Of a DNA stretch of 64,000 nt, positions 45,682-53,356 are shown one piece after another. The notes beneath the pieces were generated by a model. It saw only the letters and a list, made by a program, of their open reading frames with translations. It had not been told where the DNA came from and did no database searches. Made by a program: the position numbers and the translations under genes. The stretch is taken from contig NZ_JACHIF010000005.1 of NCBI RefSeq assembly GCF_014203045.1, forward strand, positions 186,001 to 250,000, given 5' to 3'. Positions within the stretch are counted from its first letter, which is position 1; each line of letters begins with the position of its first letter. The stretch comes from Prosthecobacter dejongeii (GTDB taxonomy: Bacteria > Verrucomicrobiota > Verrucomicrobiia > Verrucomicrobiales > Verrucomicrobiaceae).

Positions 45682-46938
45682 TTAGGGCTTTGGGGCCTCG
45701 GCTGGAGCAGGGGCTGCGGTGGCGGCAGGAGGGGTGAGCTCGCGCACAAAGACATTCGCGTAGCTGACAGCCTGGGTCAGGTCGGAGAGGCCGAGGCTGC
45801 CTGTTGGGCCCATGTCAACGGTGGCTTCGAAGGTCTGGGGATTGGCTTCTTGAGCTTCGGTGATGAGGACTTTGGCGGTGTTGCCTTTCAGGGTAGCTTT
45901 GATGCGGTACCACTGGCCTGCTTTGACCTTGTCTGCCCCGAGGACGATGGGAGCTTTGCCTTGGCCGAACATGACGAGGGGATGGCTGAGGCCACGCACA
46001 CAAAGGCCGGCGACGGGTTTGGTGAGGTCGGCTCCTTTAGGGATGTTTACATCCGCGATGACTTCGCAGTCGCCATACTCCTGCTCGGTCCAGAGGGCTG
46101 GGCCGGTGGGGCCAGCGCCCAGCTTGATCTGCCAGTCGGCGGTGGTCCACTTGGCCGCACCTGCCGCCGGAACTTTCCAACCACGGAAATCCACGCCCGT
46201 GTAGAGGGCTTTCCACCCCTGGTCCAGCGGGGCCGTCATCTCAGCGGCTGCGTTTGTGGAAGGGAGTTCTTTGATGCGGACGTTGCGGAATTCCACCGGA
46301 GCACCTTCGGATTCCAAGGCGAGGTAACCTTTGCGATAGTTGCAGTTATCCCCACCACTGACGACTTTGCCATTCACGGCCAGGGTGAGGCGGCCCTTGT
46401 TGGCCTCGATGCGGTAGTGATTCCACTCGGGGCTGGGTTTGCTGCGCTCTTCGCTGGGAAAGCTGCGCTTGCCATTGCTCTCGCCATGCGGGTCCATGGT
46501 GGCACCGTGGATGGGGAAGACATCGCCATGGGTGGTGAACCATTTGGGTTTTTTGGGATCGGCTTTTTTCATGTAGCCGTGGTCCAGGACTTGGACTTCG
46601 ATGCCCCGCAGAAAGGGCACGCCGGGGGCGCTGATAGGGGTGCCCCAGACAAAGATGCCGGAGTTCCCCGCTTCACTGAGGTGCCGCCATTCGGCCTCGA
46701 GGATGAAGTTTTCATACTGCTTCTCCGTGCGTAGCGCGCCCGTGGGCAGGCCGGTGCAGGAGATGACGCCATCTTTGATGCTCCAGGTCTCGGGCGCGCA
46801 GTTGGCATTCACCCAGCCCTTGAGGTCATTGGCATTGAACATGGGCACAAAACCCTGCTCCTCCTTGGGCTGACAAGCGGTGAGGGCCAGCAGGGGCAGG
46901 GCAGCAAGAGCAAGGAAGTGATGGCGGCGCAGGAACAT
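45682..46938 (-). CDS. DUF1080 lipoprotein with two DUF1080 domains
   Basis: 418 residues from the ATG at 46938. The signal LALAALPLLALTACQPKEEQ has a clean lipobox (LTAC), so the protein is a lipoprotein. The first DUF1080 domain runs about 30-230 (FVPMFNANDLKGWVN, NFILEAEWRHLSEAGNSGIFVWGTP, IEVQVLDHGYMKKADPKKPKW). A second, shorter copy follows (GWKALYTGVDFRGWKVPAAG to about 400). DUF1080 includes 3-keto-glycoside hydrolases of the concanavalin-like fold, so sugar turnover is probable. A Pro/Ala tail closes the protein. Tandem DUF1080 is common in Verrucomicrobia and Planctomycetes. Confidence 0.88.
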   Translation of the reverse strand: MFLRRHHFLALAALPLLALTACQPKEEQGFVPMFNANDLKGWVNANCAPETWSIKDGVISCTGLPTGALRTEKQYENFILEAEWRHLSEAGNSGIFVWGTPISAPGVPFLRGIEVQVLDHGYMKKADPKKPKWFTTHGDVFPIHGATMDPHGESNGKRSFPSEERSKPSPEWNHYRIEANKGRLTLAVNGKVVSGGDNCNYRKGYLALESEGAPVEFRNVRIKELPSTNAAAEMTAPLDQGWKALYTGVDFRGWKVPAAGAAKWTTADWQIKLGAGPTGPALWTEQEYGDCEVIADVNIPKGADLTKPVAGLCVRGLSHPLVMFGQGKAPIVLGADKVKAGQWYRIKATLKGNTAKVLITEAQEANPQTFEATVDMGPTGSLGLSDLTQAVSYANVFVRELTPPAATAAPAPAEAPKP

Positions 46939-46986
46939 GAGGGTGGCATTACGGATGGCACGGGCTGCTTCCTTCGCCAAACCTTC

Positions 46987-47382
46987 TTATTGGGGCAAAT
47001 CCGTCAAGATCTGGAGCCCGGGCACACGACTGAAATCGCTGTCTTTGGTCAGCAAACAGGCATTCACGGCCAGAGCGCTGGCGGCGATGGTGAGATCCGT
47101 CACCTGCATGGGTTTGCCCTGGCGGTCCATGTGCCAAGCGAGCTCCATGACCTTTTGCCAGAGTTTGGGGGTCGTGGGGAGGATGATCATGGTCGAAAAA
47201 GCTTCATGAAATCGGTCACGTGCTTTGGCCTCCCGAAAGCCACGGCAAACCTCGACCATGATCACGCCACACGTGAGGATTTCCCAGTCTTCGGAAAGGG
47301 CAGCGAGGTCATGGAGCGGGTCCCGCCCTTGGCGGAGACGGTCAATGTAGAAACTGCTGTCCACGAGAAGGCCATTTATCAT
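46987..47382 (-). CDS. vapC: VapC-type PIN-domain toxin
   Basis: 131 residues. The PIN nuclease acidic set is visible: Asp8 in LLVDSSFYID, Glu44 in VIMVEVCRGFR, Asp96 in VTDLTIAASA and Asp114/116 near TKDSDFSRV. VapC toxins cut specific RNAs, often tRNA. The gene follows its antitoxin with an 8-base gap. The next minus-strand gene is the DUF1080 lipoprotein, 48 bases downstream. Confidence 0.9.
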   Translation of the reverse strand: MINGLLVDSSFYIDRLRQGRDPLHDLAALSEDWEILTCGVIMVEVCRGFREAKARDRFHEAFSTMIILPTTPKLWQKVMELAWHMDRQGKPMQVTDLTIAASALAVNACLLTKDSDFSRVPGLQILTDLPQ

Positions 47383-47390
47383 GAACGTGG

Positions 47391-47672
47391 TTACTTGACG
47401 GACGATTTGTTAGGCCTCGATGTCTTTTTATAGGTCACGTTTTTGGCTTTGGAGGGCGGCTTTGGGTCCAGAGCATCGTAAGTCTCAAAGTCAAAGCTGG
47501 CTTTGATTTCGGACGCTGTCATACCCAGGCCTTCTTTCAAGAGGCTCTTCAGTTGGCTCCGCCGCACCATCTCTGCCAAGGCTTTTTCGACCGCTCCAGT
47601 TTTGCTGGTGCTGCCTGTGAGGCGCATCACTTCACTCAGCACTTTTTCATCAATGTGCATGGTCATCTTCAT
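47391..47672 (-). CDS. vapB: VapB-type antitoxin
   Basis: 93 residues from the ATG at 47672 ([16 protein letters not shown]); an earlier Met at 47696 is possible. [34 protein letters not shown] is the ribbon-helix-helix-like antitoxin core (the T-K-T-x-A-V-x-x-A-L pattern). A Lys-rich unstructured tail ([21 protein letters not shown]) is the usual toxin-binding and labile part. It directly precedes vapC. Autoregulation of the pair is known for the family; the operator should lie in the 84-base gap before the divergent DUF1501 gene. Confidence 0.85.
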   Translation of the reverse strand: MKMTMHIDEKVLSEVMRLTGSTSKTGAVEKALAEMVRRSQLKSLLKEGLGMTASEIKASFDFETYDALDPKPPSKAKNVTYKKTSRPNKSSVK

Positions 47673-47756
47673 AAAAGAGTATGGCATGCTTGCCATACTT
47701 TTCGAATTCTTTTCCTGAGAAGATATTCAGAGGTGGGATGGAACGTATTAGCAGCC

Positions 47757-49223
47757 ATGGATCCGCTTCTCGAATACCACCTTGCGCAGACACGCCGCCA
47801 GTTTTTCGGCCAGGTGGGGTTGCGTGCGGGTAGCATCGCCTTGGCTTCCATGTTGGGGCGAGGTTTCGCTTCGGCCGCTCCTGCGGAGGGGATGATCCAC
47901 CCGCCGATGCCGGGCCTGCCGCACTTTGCGCCGAAGGCGAAGCGGCTGATCTACCTGCACATGAATGGGGCGCCCTCGCAGTTGGACCTGTGGGATTACA
48001 AACCGGGCCTGAAGGATTATTTCGACAAGGATTTGCCCGAGAGCGTGCGCAATGGCCAGCGCATCACCACGATGACGAGTGGCCAGTCACGGCTGGCGGT
48101 GGCCCCCTCCATGTTCAAATTCCAGCAGCATGGCAAAAGCGGTACTTGGGTGAGTGAGTTGCTGCCACATACGGCGAAGATCGTGGACGAAATGGCGCTG
48201 GTGAAGACGGTGAATACGACGGCGATCAACCATGATCCCGCGTGCACCTTTGTGATGACGGGCAATGAGGTGCCGGGTAAGGCGAGTATCGGTTCCTGGT
48301 TGGCGTATGGCCTGGGTAGCGAGAGCAATGACCTGCCAGCCTTTGTGGTTTTTACGCCCAGTTTCCCGCCGGAAAGCGCGGCCCAGGCGCTGTTCACACG
48401 CATGTGGAGCAGCGGGTTTTTGCCCACCAAATATACAGGGGTGGCCCTGCGTGGGCAGGGAGATCCTGTGCTGTTTGTGAAGAATCCGCCAGGGGTGAAT
48501 CCGGGGGATCGCCGTACGATGCTGAATGCCCTGAATCAGCTCAATGAGATCAATCACGCCCGAGTGGGAGATCCGGAGATCCAGACCCGCATCGCCCAAT
48601 ATGAAATGGCCTTCCGCATGCAGTCGAGTGTGCCGGAACTCACGGACTTGAGCAAGGAAAGCAAGGCGACGCTGGAGATGTATGGGGACGATGTGAACCG
48701 CCCCGGCAGCTTTACCCACAGCGCCATCATGGCCCGCAGGCTCATCGAGCGAGGCACCCGTGTGGTGCAGATCCTGCATCGGGGTTGGGACCAGCACAAT
48801 GGACTGCCTAAACACCTGCGCAATCAGGTCAAAGACACGGATCAGGCCTGTGCAGCGCTGGTGATGGACCTCAAACAACGCGGTCTGCTGAATGATACCC
48901 TGGTGGTCTGGGGTGGGGAGTTTGGGCGCACGGTGTATTCCCAAGGCACCCTCACAAAGGACAATTATGGGCGTGACCACCACCCGCGAAATTTTTGCAT
49001 GTGGATGGCTGGCGGTGGGGTGAAAGCAGGGTCTGTATGGGGAGAGACGGATGACTTCAGCTACAACATTGTTAAAGACCCAGTTCATATCAATGACCTG
49101 AACGCCACGATTCTGCATCTCATGGGCATTGACCACAGTCGGTTCAGCTTTAAGTTCCAGGGGCTGGACCAAAGGTTAACCGGGGTGGAAGAGCACCATG
49201 TGGTCAAGGGCATCCTGGCATGA
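47757..49223 (+). CDS. DUF1501 protein with Tat signal, no DUF1553 partner beside it
   Basis: 488 residues from the ATG at 47757, chosen because [21 protein letters not shown] has the N-terminal twin-arginine motif; the frame extends 68 codons further up across the vapB start. Family blocks: [77 protein letters not shown] and [20 protein letters not shown]. The usual DUF1549/DUF1553 gene should lie just upstream but the divergent VapBC lies there instead, so either the partner is elsewhere or it was lost. Reaction unknown. Confidence 0.88.
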   Translation: MDPLLEYHLAQTRRQFFGQVGLRAGSIALASMLGRGFASAAPAEGMIHPPMPGLPHFAPKAKRLIYLHMNGAPSQLDLWDYKPGLKDYFDKDLPESVRNGQRITTMTSGQSRLAVAPSMFKFQQHGKSGTWVSELLPHTAKIVDEMALVKTVNTTAINHDPACTFVMTGNEVPGKASIGSWLAYGLGSESNDLPAFVVFTPSFPPESAAQALFTRMWSSGFLPTKYTGVALRGQGDPVLFVKNPPGVNPGDRRTMLNALNQLNEINHARVGDPEIQTRIAQYEMAFRMQSSVPELTDLSKESKATLEMYGDDVNRPGSFTHSAIMARRLIERGTRVVQILHRGWDQHNGLPKHLRNQVKDTDQACAALVMDLKQRGLLNDTLVVWGGEFGRTVYSQGTLTKDNYGRDHHPRNFCMWMAGGGVKAGSVWGETDDFSYNIVKDPVHINDLNATILHLMGIDHSRFSFKFQGLDQRLTGVEEHHVVKGILA

Positions 49224-49300
49224 CCTTTAGTGCTTAATAAAGACATGGCTTATTGACCATCAGGGGGGCTTTGTGATTAGGCTGGTGTCTGCTTTGCGAG

Positions 49301-50299
49301 ATGCAGACCTCCGCCATGAGCCGACCTTCCTCCTTTTCCTTTGGCACCCTTGCTCTTTCGGCTTTGGTTTTGGTGCTTTGGGTGGCTGCCTTGCAGGTGC
49401 CGGTGCCTCCGCAGGAGGAGCCGCTGAGAGTCGCGGTGGGGATGTGGGCCGGTGCAGAGCCGTGGGTGCTGGCCCGTGAGGCGGGGGAGCTAAAATCCAG
49501 CCAGGTGAACCTGGTGGAAATGAACTGGACCTCTGCGGCCATGCGCGCGGTGGGAAATCGGGTGGTGGATGCCACGGTGCTCTCGCTGGATGAGGTCATT
49601 CGCCAGATCCACCAGGGCTACCCTTTGCGCATCGTGATGGTGACGGATGTGTCTCGTGGAGCGGATGCCCTCATGGCCAAACCCGCGATCACGAATATCG
49701 CGGGTTTGAAGGGGTGCCGGATCGGCTATGAGCCGCGCACGTCCGGCGCTTGGTTGCTGAGTAAAGCCCTAGAAAATGCCCATCTAAAGCTCTCAGACGT
49801 GCAGCAAGTGCCGCTGAATCCTGCCGAGGTGGAGGAAATCTTTCAGGAGTTGGCGCTGGATGGTGTGGTCCTTTCAGAACCTTGGCGGCAGAGACTCCAC
49901 AGTATGAATCTCAAAGAAGTTTATGATTCATCTGTTCCAGGGGCCTCCATCGTGCGCGTCCTAGCAGTGCATCCCGATGCCCTCGTCGTGCATCGGGAGG
50001 CTTTGATCTCACTCATTCAGGCTCACTTCAAATGGATGCCGAAGCTCTATGAAAATGGTCGCGAGCTAAGCCCTGTGCTGCGCCGTGAAGGGGTGACGGC
50101 TGAGGTTTTTCAACAAGTGATGAAGAATCTCGAGGGGGTGGATTTGGCGCGAAACCATCGGCTTTTGAGTCAGCAAGAGCCCTGGCTGGGGCAGCTTTTC
50201 ACCGAGCTGCAAAAAGGTCTGGTGGAGGATGCGGAATCTGCGGCGCGTCTGGACCCGTCTGAGGTGTTTGACGTGAGCTTACTGGAGGAACTGCCATGA
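49301..50299 (+). CDS. SsuA/THI5-like ABC substrate-binding protein, coupled to a histidine kinase
   Basis: 332 residues; start at 49301 or, equally, at 49316. LALSALVLVLWVAALQVP is an uncleaved-looking N-terminal anchor or signal. The periplasmic-binding fold of the NMT1/SsuA group is visible: PLRVAVGMWAGAEPWVLAREAGEL, VNRVVDATVLSLDEVIRQIHQG-like strand, GADALMAKPAITNIAGLKGCRIGYEP and SGAWLLSKALENAHLKLSDVQ. LDGVVLSEPWRQRL and VHPDALVVHREALISL follow. It does not precede transporter genes; instead its stop overlaps the start of the kinase gene by four bases (ATGA). It probably senses a small ligand for the kinase rather than for uptake. Ligand class unknown. Confidence 0.85.
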   Translation: MQTSAMSRPSSFSFGTLALSALVLVLWVAALQVPVPPQEEPLRVAVGMWAGAEPWVLAREAGELKSSQVNLVEMNWTSAAMRAVGNRVVDATVLSLDEVIRQIHQGYPLRIVMVTDVSRGADALMAKPAITNIAGLKGCRIGYEPRTSGAWLLSKALENAHLKLSDVQQVPLNPAEVEEIFQELALDGVVLSEPWRQRLHSMNLKEVYDSSVPGASIVRVLAVHPDALVVHREALISLIQAHFKWMPKLYENGRELSPVLRREGVTAEVFQQVMKNLEGVDLARNHRLLSQQEPWLGQLFTELQKGLVEDAESAARLDPSEVFDVSLLEELP

Positions 50300-52074
50300 A
50301 GCATCTGATGCGCTCACTTCAGTTTAAAATTTCCGTGTCCCTGTTTGTCGTCGGGGCGACTCTGATCGGCATCAGTGCTTTGCGGCTGAATGAACGGTCT
50401 AAACAAACGCGCCGCACGGCCATGATGGCCCTGGCGTTTGCGGAGGGTTCACGTCTTTCGGGCATGTCCCAGCACCTGTTGCGGAGGAAAGTCTCGCGGG
50501 CGGCGGACTTGGAGCTCAGCTACAGCTCCACGAATAAGGATCTCCGTTTGGGATTGATTGTGGACGGTAGCGATATCGTCCGTCATGCGACGATGCAGCA
50601 GATGCGTGGCTTGACACTGGCGGAGACACCGTTGGCGGACGTGGGTCCCGTTTTGAAAAAGGTGCGGGAATCCATGGAAGGCCGGGTGGTGGAGCTGGTG
50701 AGAGGGAAACGGTTGGTGGCGGTATTCCCGTTTTGGGAGGGGCTGGCCCAGGCTAAGGGCAGCGTGATTCTGGAGTATGATTTGGAGATGCCGCTGGCCT
50801 CCGCTTCAGCGGTGGCTCTGCATGCTTTGCTGGCGCAGTCCATGGCGCTCATGGGGGGCTGTTTGGCCCTGTGGTTGTTATTGAAAAAGGTGGTCACCGA
50901 CCGTGTGGAGGCTCTCGTTTGCCAGGTGCAGGGAATGTCGCTGGAAAGCGAGCCGATGCTGGCCATGGGCGGCAAGGATGAGCTGGCGCAGGTCTCCCAG
51001 GCGGTGCGTCTCACGCATGATCGGTTGCGGCACTCTGAGCAGCGGCTGCACCAGATCGCTGCGACGATGCGGGATGTCTTTTGGCTGGCACCGGATGCGA
51101 GCGGAAGCTTCGCCTTTGTCAATGAAGCTTACGCCACGGTCTTTTCACGCCAGGGTGCCAGGCTGGCCACTCACCGGTGGGACTGGCTGCATGCCATCGT
51201 AAGGGAGGACCGCCGCCGCTGCCTGGAGATGCTGCGGTCTCTGCGCCAAGGCGGGCCGAGGCAGGAGATCGAGGTGCGTGTGGCCTCCCCCGAGGGGCAC
51301 CTACGCTGGGTGCGCTGCCGTGGGTTTGCGGTGCCCGGTACGGAAGGGCACGAGTGCTCGGTGGCTGGCATCGCCATGGATGTGAGTGAGCGCAAGACTC
51401 TGGAGCGACGGCTTCTTGACACGGCGGAGAATGAGCGGCGGCGCATCGGGATGGATCTGCATGATGACCTGTGCCAGCGCCTGGCTGCGGCCCTCATGAA
51501 GACCGGTGTGCTGCAATCCGCCCTGTCTCGTGGCGGGGGCAATAATCAGGAACCGTTGGCCTCTGAACTGGCGAATGATCTTTCTGAGGCCACCGGCATC
51601 GCCCGCGGTTTTGCTCGGGGTCTCGCGCCAGTGGGGATTGAGGCCCTGGGCATTACGGCGGCGCTCTCAGACTTGGGGGATTTCATCACTCGTGGGTTTA
51701 AGATTCCTTGCCGGGTGGAGTGCTCAGCCTCCGATACAGGGCTGACGGGGGAATCTGCCACACATATCTTCCGCGTGGCCCAGGAACTGGCCACGAATGC
51801 AGCTAAACACGCCAACCCGACGTGGATTGAAATCAGCTTCGAAATGACGCCGCAGGAGGCGCGCTTGCTCGTAACCCATGATGGGAGGCCCTACCGCCCC
51901 GCCCACGCCGCCATTGAGGGCATGGGCATGCACCTCGTGCGCCAGCGGCTGGATGCCCTGGGTGCCTCCCTGAGTTTCCACCCCTCTGCACAGGGGGAAG
52001 AGTCTGTGAGCTCTGTGGAGTGCCTCATCCCTCTCTCGTTAAATCCTGAAACCGCCACCGTTGAAATCGCATGA
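50296..52074 (+). CDS. NarL-type membrane sensor histidine kinase, PAS and HisKA_3
   Basis: 592 residues. Helix 1 (FKISVSLFVVGATLIGISAL) and helix 2 about 173-195 (ALLAQSMALMGGCLALWLLL) enclose a 140-residue periplasmic domain, which probably meets the binding protein encoded before it. A HAMP-like linker follows, then PAS about 250-365 (TMRDVFWLAPDASGSFAFVN), then HisKA_3 with the phospho-acceptor His in RRRIGMDLHDDLCQRLAAALMK, and a C-terminal ATPase with VAQELATNAAKHANPTWIEI and GMGMHLVRQRL. The glycine box that is normally D-x-G-x-G is replaced by HDGRPYRP, so ATP binding may be altered. Overlaps the upstream gene and the response-regulator gene by four bases each. Confidence 0.9.
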   Translation: MKHLMRSLQFKISVSLFVVGATLIGISALRLNERSKQTRRTAMMALAFAEGSRLSGMSQHLLRRKVSRAADLELSYSSTNKDLRLGLIVDGSDIVRHATMQQMRGLTLAETPLADVGPVLKKVRESMEGRVVELVRGKRLVAVFPFWEGLAQAKGSVILEYDLEMPLASASAVALHALLAQSMALMGGCLALWLLLKKVVTDRVEALVCQVQGMSLESEPMLAMGGKDELAQVSQAVRLTHDRLRHSEQRLHQIAATMRDVFWLAPDASGSFAFVNEAYATVFSRQGARLATHRWDWLHAIVREDRRRCLEMLRSLRQGGPRQEIEVRVASPEGHLRWVRCRGFAVPGTEGHECSVAGIAMDVSERKTLERRLLDTAENERRRIGMDLHDDLCQRLAAALMKTGVLQSALSRGGGNNQEPLASELANDLSEATGIARGFARGLAPVGIEALGITAALSDLGDFITRGFKIPCRVECSASDTGLTGESATHIFRVAQELATNAAKHANPTWIEISFEMTPQEARLLVTHDGRPYRPAHAAIEGMGMHLVRQRLDALGASLSFHPSAQGEESVSSVECLIPLSLNPETATVEIA

Positions 52075-52754
52075 ATACCCCCCCCAACCTGCCGCACCGG
52101 ATCGCCATCGTTGATGATCATACCCTCATGCGTGAGGGCCTGAAAATGTTTGTCGAAAACCTCGAAGACTTCGCCTGTGCCTGGACGGCGGCAGATTCGC
52201 AGGAGGCCCTGAGAATGCTCGAGAAAGATGTGCCTGATGTGCTGGTGGTGGACATTACCCTACCAGGTCGCAATGGCCTGGAGTTGATCAAAGACGTGCG
52301 GGTGCTGAATCCTGACCTGCCCGTTCTCGTGGTCTCCATGCATGATGAGACCTTGTATGCGCAGCGGGCGCTCAAGGCTGGGGCGAAGGGCTACATGATG
52401 AAGGATGCTCCCCACGGCGCTTTTGAAAAGGCCCTGCGGCGCATTTTGTCCGGCAGCATCGCCCTGAGCGAGCGCATGTCTGAGACCATCCTACTGGCTT
52501 TCTCCTCGGGGGCCAATCCAGGGCCAGATGGCGCTATCCATCATCTCAGCGATCGTGAATTTGAGGTCTTCCAACTCATCGGTGAAGGCCGCAGCACGGG
52601 CCAGATCGCGGAGACGCTGCGCATCAGCCCGAAGACGGTGGATGTGCACAAACTGAAGATCCGCCAAAAGCTGAAGCTCACCGAAGGCACCTCGCTCACT
52701 TCCTTTGCCATCCGCTGGGTGGAGATGCGGAAGCTGGGCAAAAAGGCAGAGTAG
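52071..52754 (+). CDS. NarL/LuxR-family response regulator
   Basis: 227 residues. The receiver has IAIVDDHTLMREGL (acidic pair), the phospho-Asp61 in VLVVDITLPGRNGLEL, and KAGAKGYMMKDAP with the conserved Lys. The LuxR-type helix-turn-helix at the C-terminus is HHLSDREFEVFQLIGEGRSTGQIAETLRISPKTVDVH. Its start overlaps the kinase stop (ATGA), so both partners are made together. Targets unknown. The next element on this strand is the RNase P RNA gene, 78 bases downstream, which needs its own promoter or lies within read-through. Confidence 0.93.
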   Translation: MNTPPNLPHRIAIVDDHTLMREGLKMFVENLEDFACAWTAADSQEALRMLEKDVPDVLVVDITLPGRNGLELIKDVRVLNPDLPVLVVSMHDETLYAQRALKAGAKGYMMKDAPHGAFEKALRRILSGSIALSERMSETILLAFSSGANPGPDGAIHHLSDREFEVFQLIGEGRSTGQIAETLRISPKTVDVHKLKIRQKLKLTEGTSLTSFAIRWVEMRKLGKKAE

Positions 52755-52774
52755 TCACCCTTTCCCCCCTCGGA

Positions 52775-52811
52775 GTCCATTCGTCCGGCACATTCTGCTT
52801 GGCGAATGGAC
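52775..52811. repeat. Inverted repeat between the response regulator and rnpB
   Basis: GTCCATTCG and CGAATGGAC form a perfect nine-base stem, extended inside by a G-T and a C-G pair. There is no T-run after it. It may be a transcription-attenuating hairpin at the end of the two-component operon, or a protein site just before the RNase P RNA promoter. Confidence 0.5.
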
Positions 52812-52832
52812 AAGCCGATCTAAAGTGACAAC

Positions 52833-53264
52833 GGGTCGGCCGGAGTGGTCGCTCGTCGGAGGGTCGCTTGCGGCACTCGCGGACGAGAGGAAAGTCCGGA
52901 CACCACAAGGCAGCATGCCGCGCGCAAGCGTCGGAGGTTCTGGGGCAACTCAGGGCAATGGAAAGTGTCACAGAAAACAAACCGCCTTTTGGAGCTTCGG
53001 TTCTAAAAGGTAAGGGTGAAACGGCGGGGTAAGAGCCCACCGCTCCGACAGCAATGAAGGAGGCACGACAAACCCCATGCGGTGCAAGACAGAACAGGAG
53101 AAAGGCCCGCCTGGCCGCAAGCCCTCGCAAGGGGGTGGATAACTCCGGGTAATAGTCGCATCCTGCGTGAGCGGGAGTCAGTGCCGCGAGGCGCTGTCAG
53201 ATAAATGACCACGCCGTTGGCTGAAAAGCTGACGACACAAAATCCGGCTTATGAGGGCCGACCC
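52833..53264 (+). ncRNA. rnpB: RNase P RNA, bacterial class A
   Basis: The class A conserved pieces occur in order: P1 5' strand GGGTCGGCC at 52833, then GAGGAAAGTCCGGACACC near 52888, AGGGTGAAACGG and GGTAAGAGCCCACC near 53012-53042, CAGATAAATGACCACGCC near 53199, and GACACAAAATCCGGCTTA near 53235. P1 closes with GGCCGACCC at 53256-53264, which pairs perfectly with its 5' strand. A T-rich stretch (ACTTTTTCTTTT) follows and may end transcription. The RNA cleaves the 5' leader of tRNA precursors. Length (about 430) is in the normal range. No open frames here are real genes. Confidence 0.95.
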
Positions 53265-53356
53265 ACTTTTTCTTTTCAGCGCCAGTGCGCGCAATCGGTG
53301 CAGTGTCATAACCAAGGAGCGGGCAGCGATGCAGGCCTGACGGGTTAGGGTGGGAG

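Noticed and set aside
48087..49172. 361-codon minus-strand frame inside the third DUF1501 gene
   Set aside because: His/Gln/Arg-rich antisense shadow.
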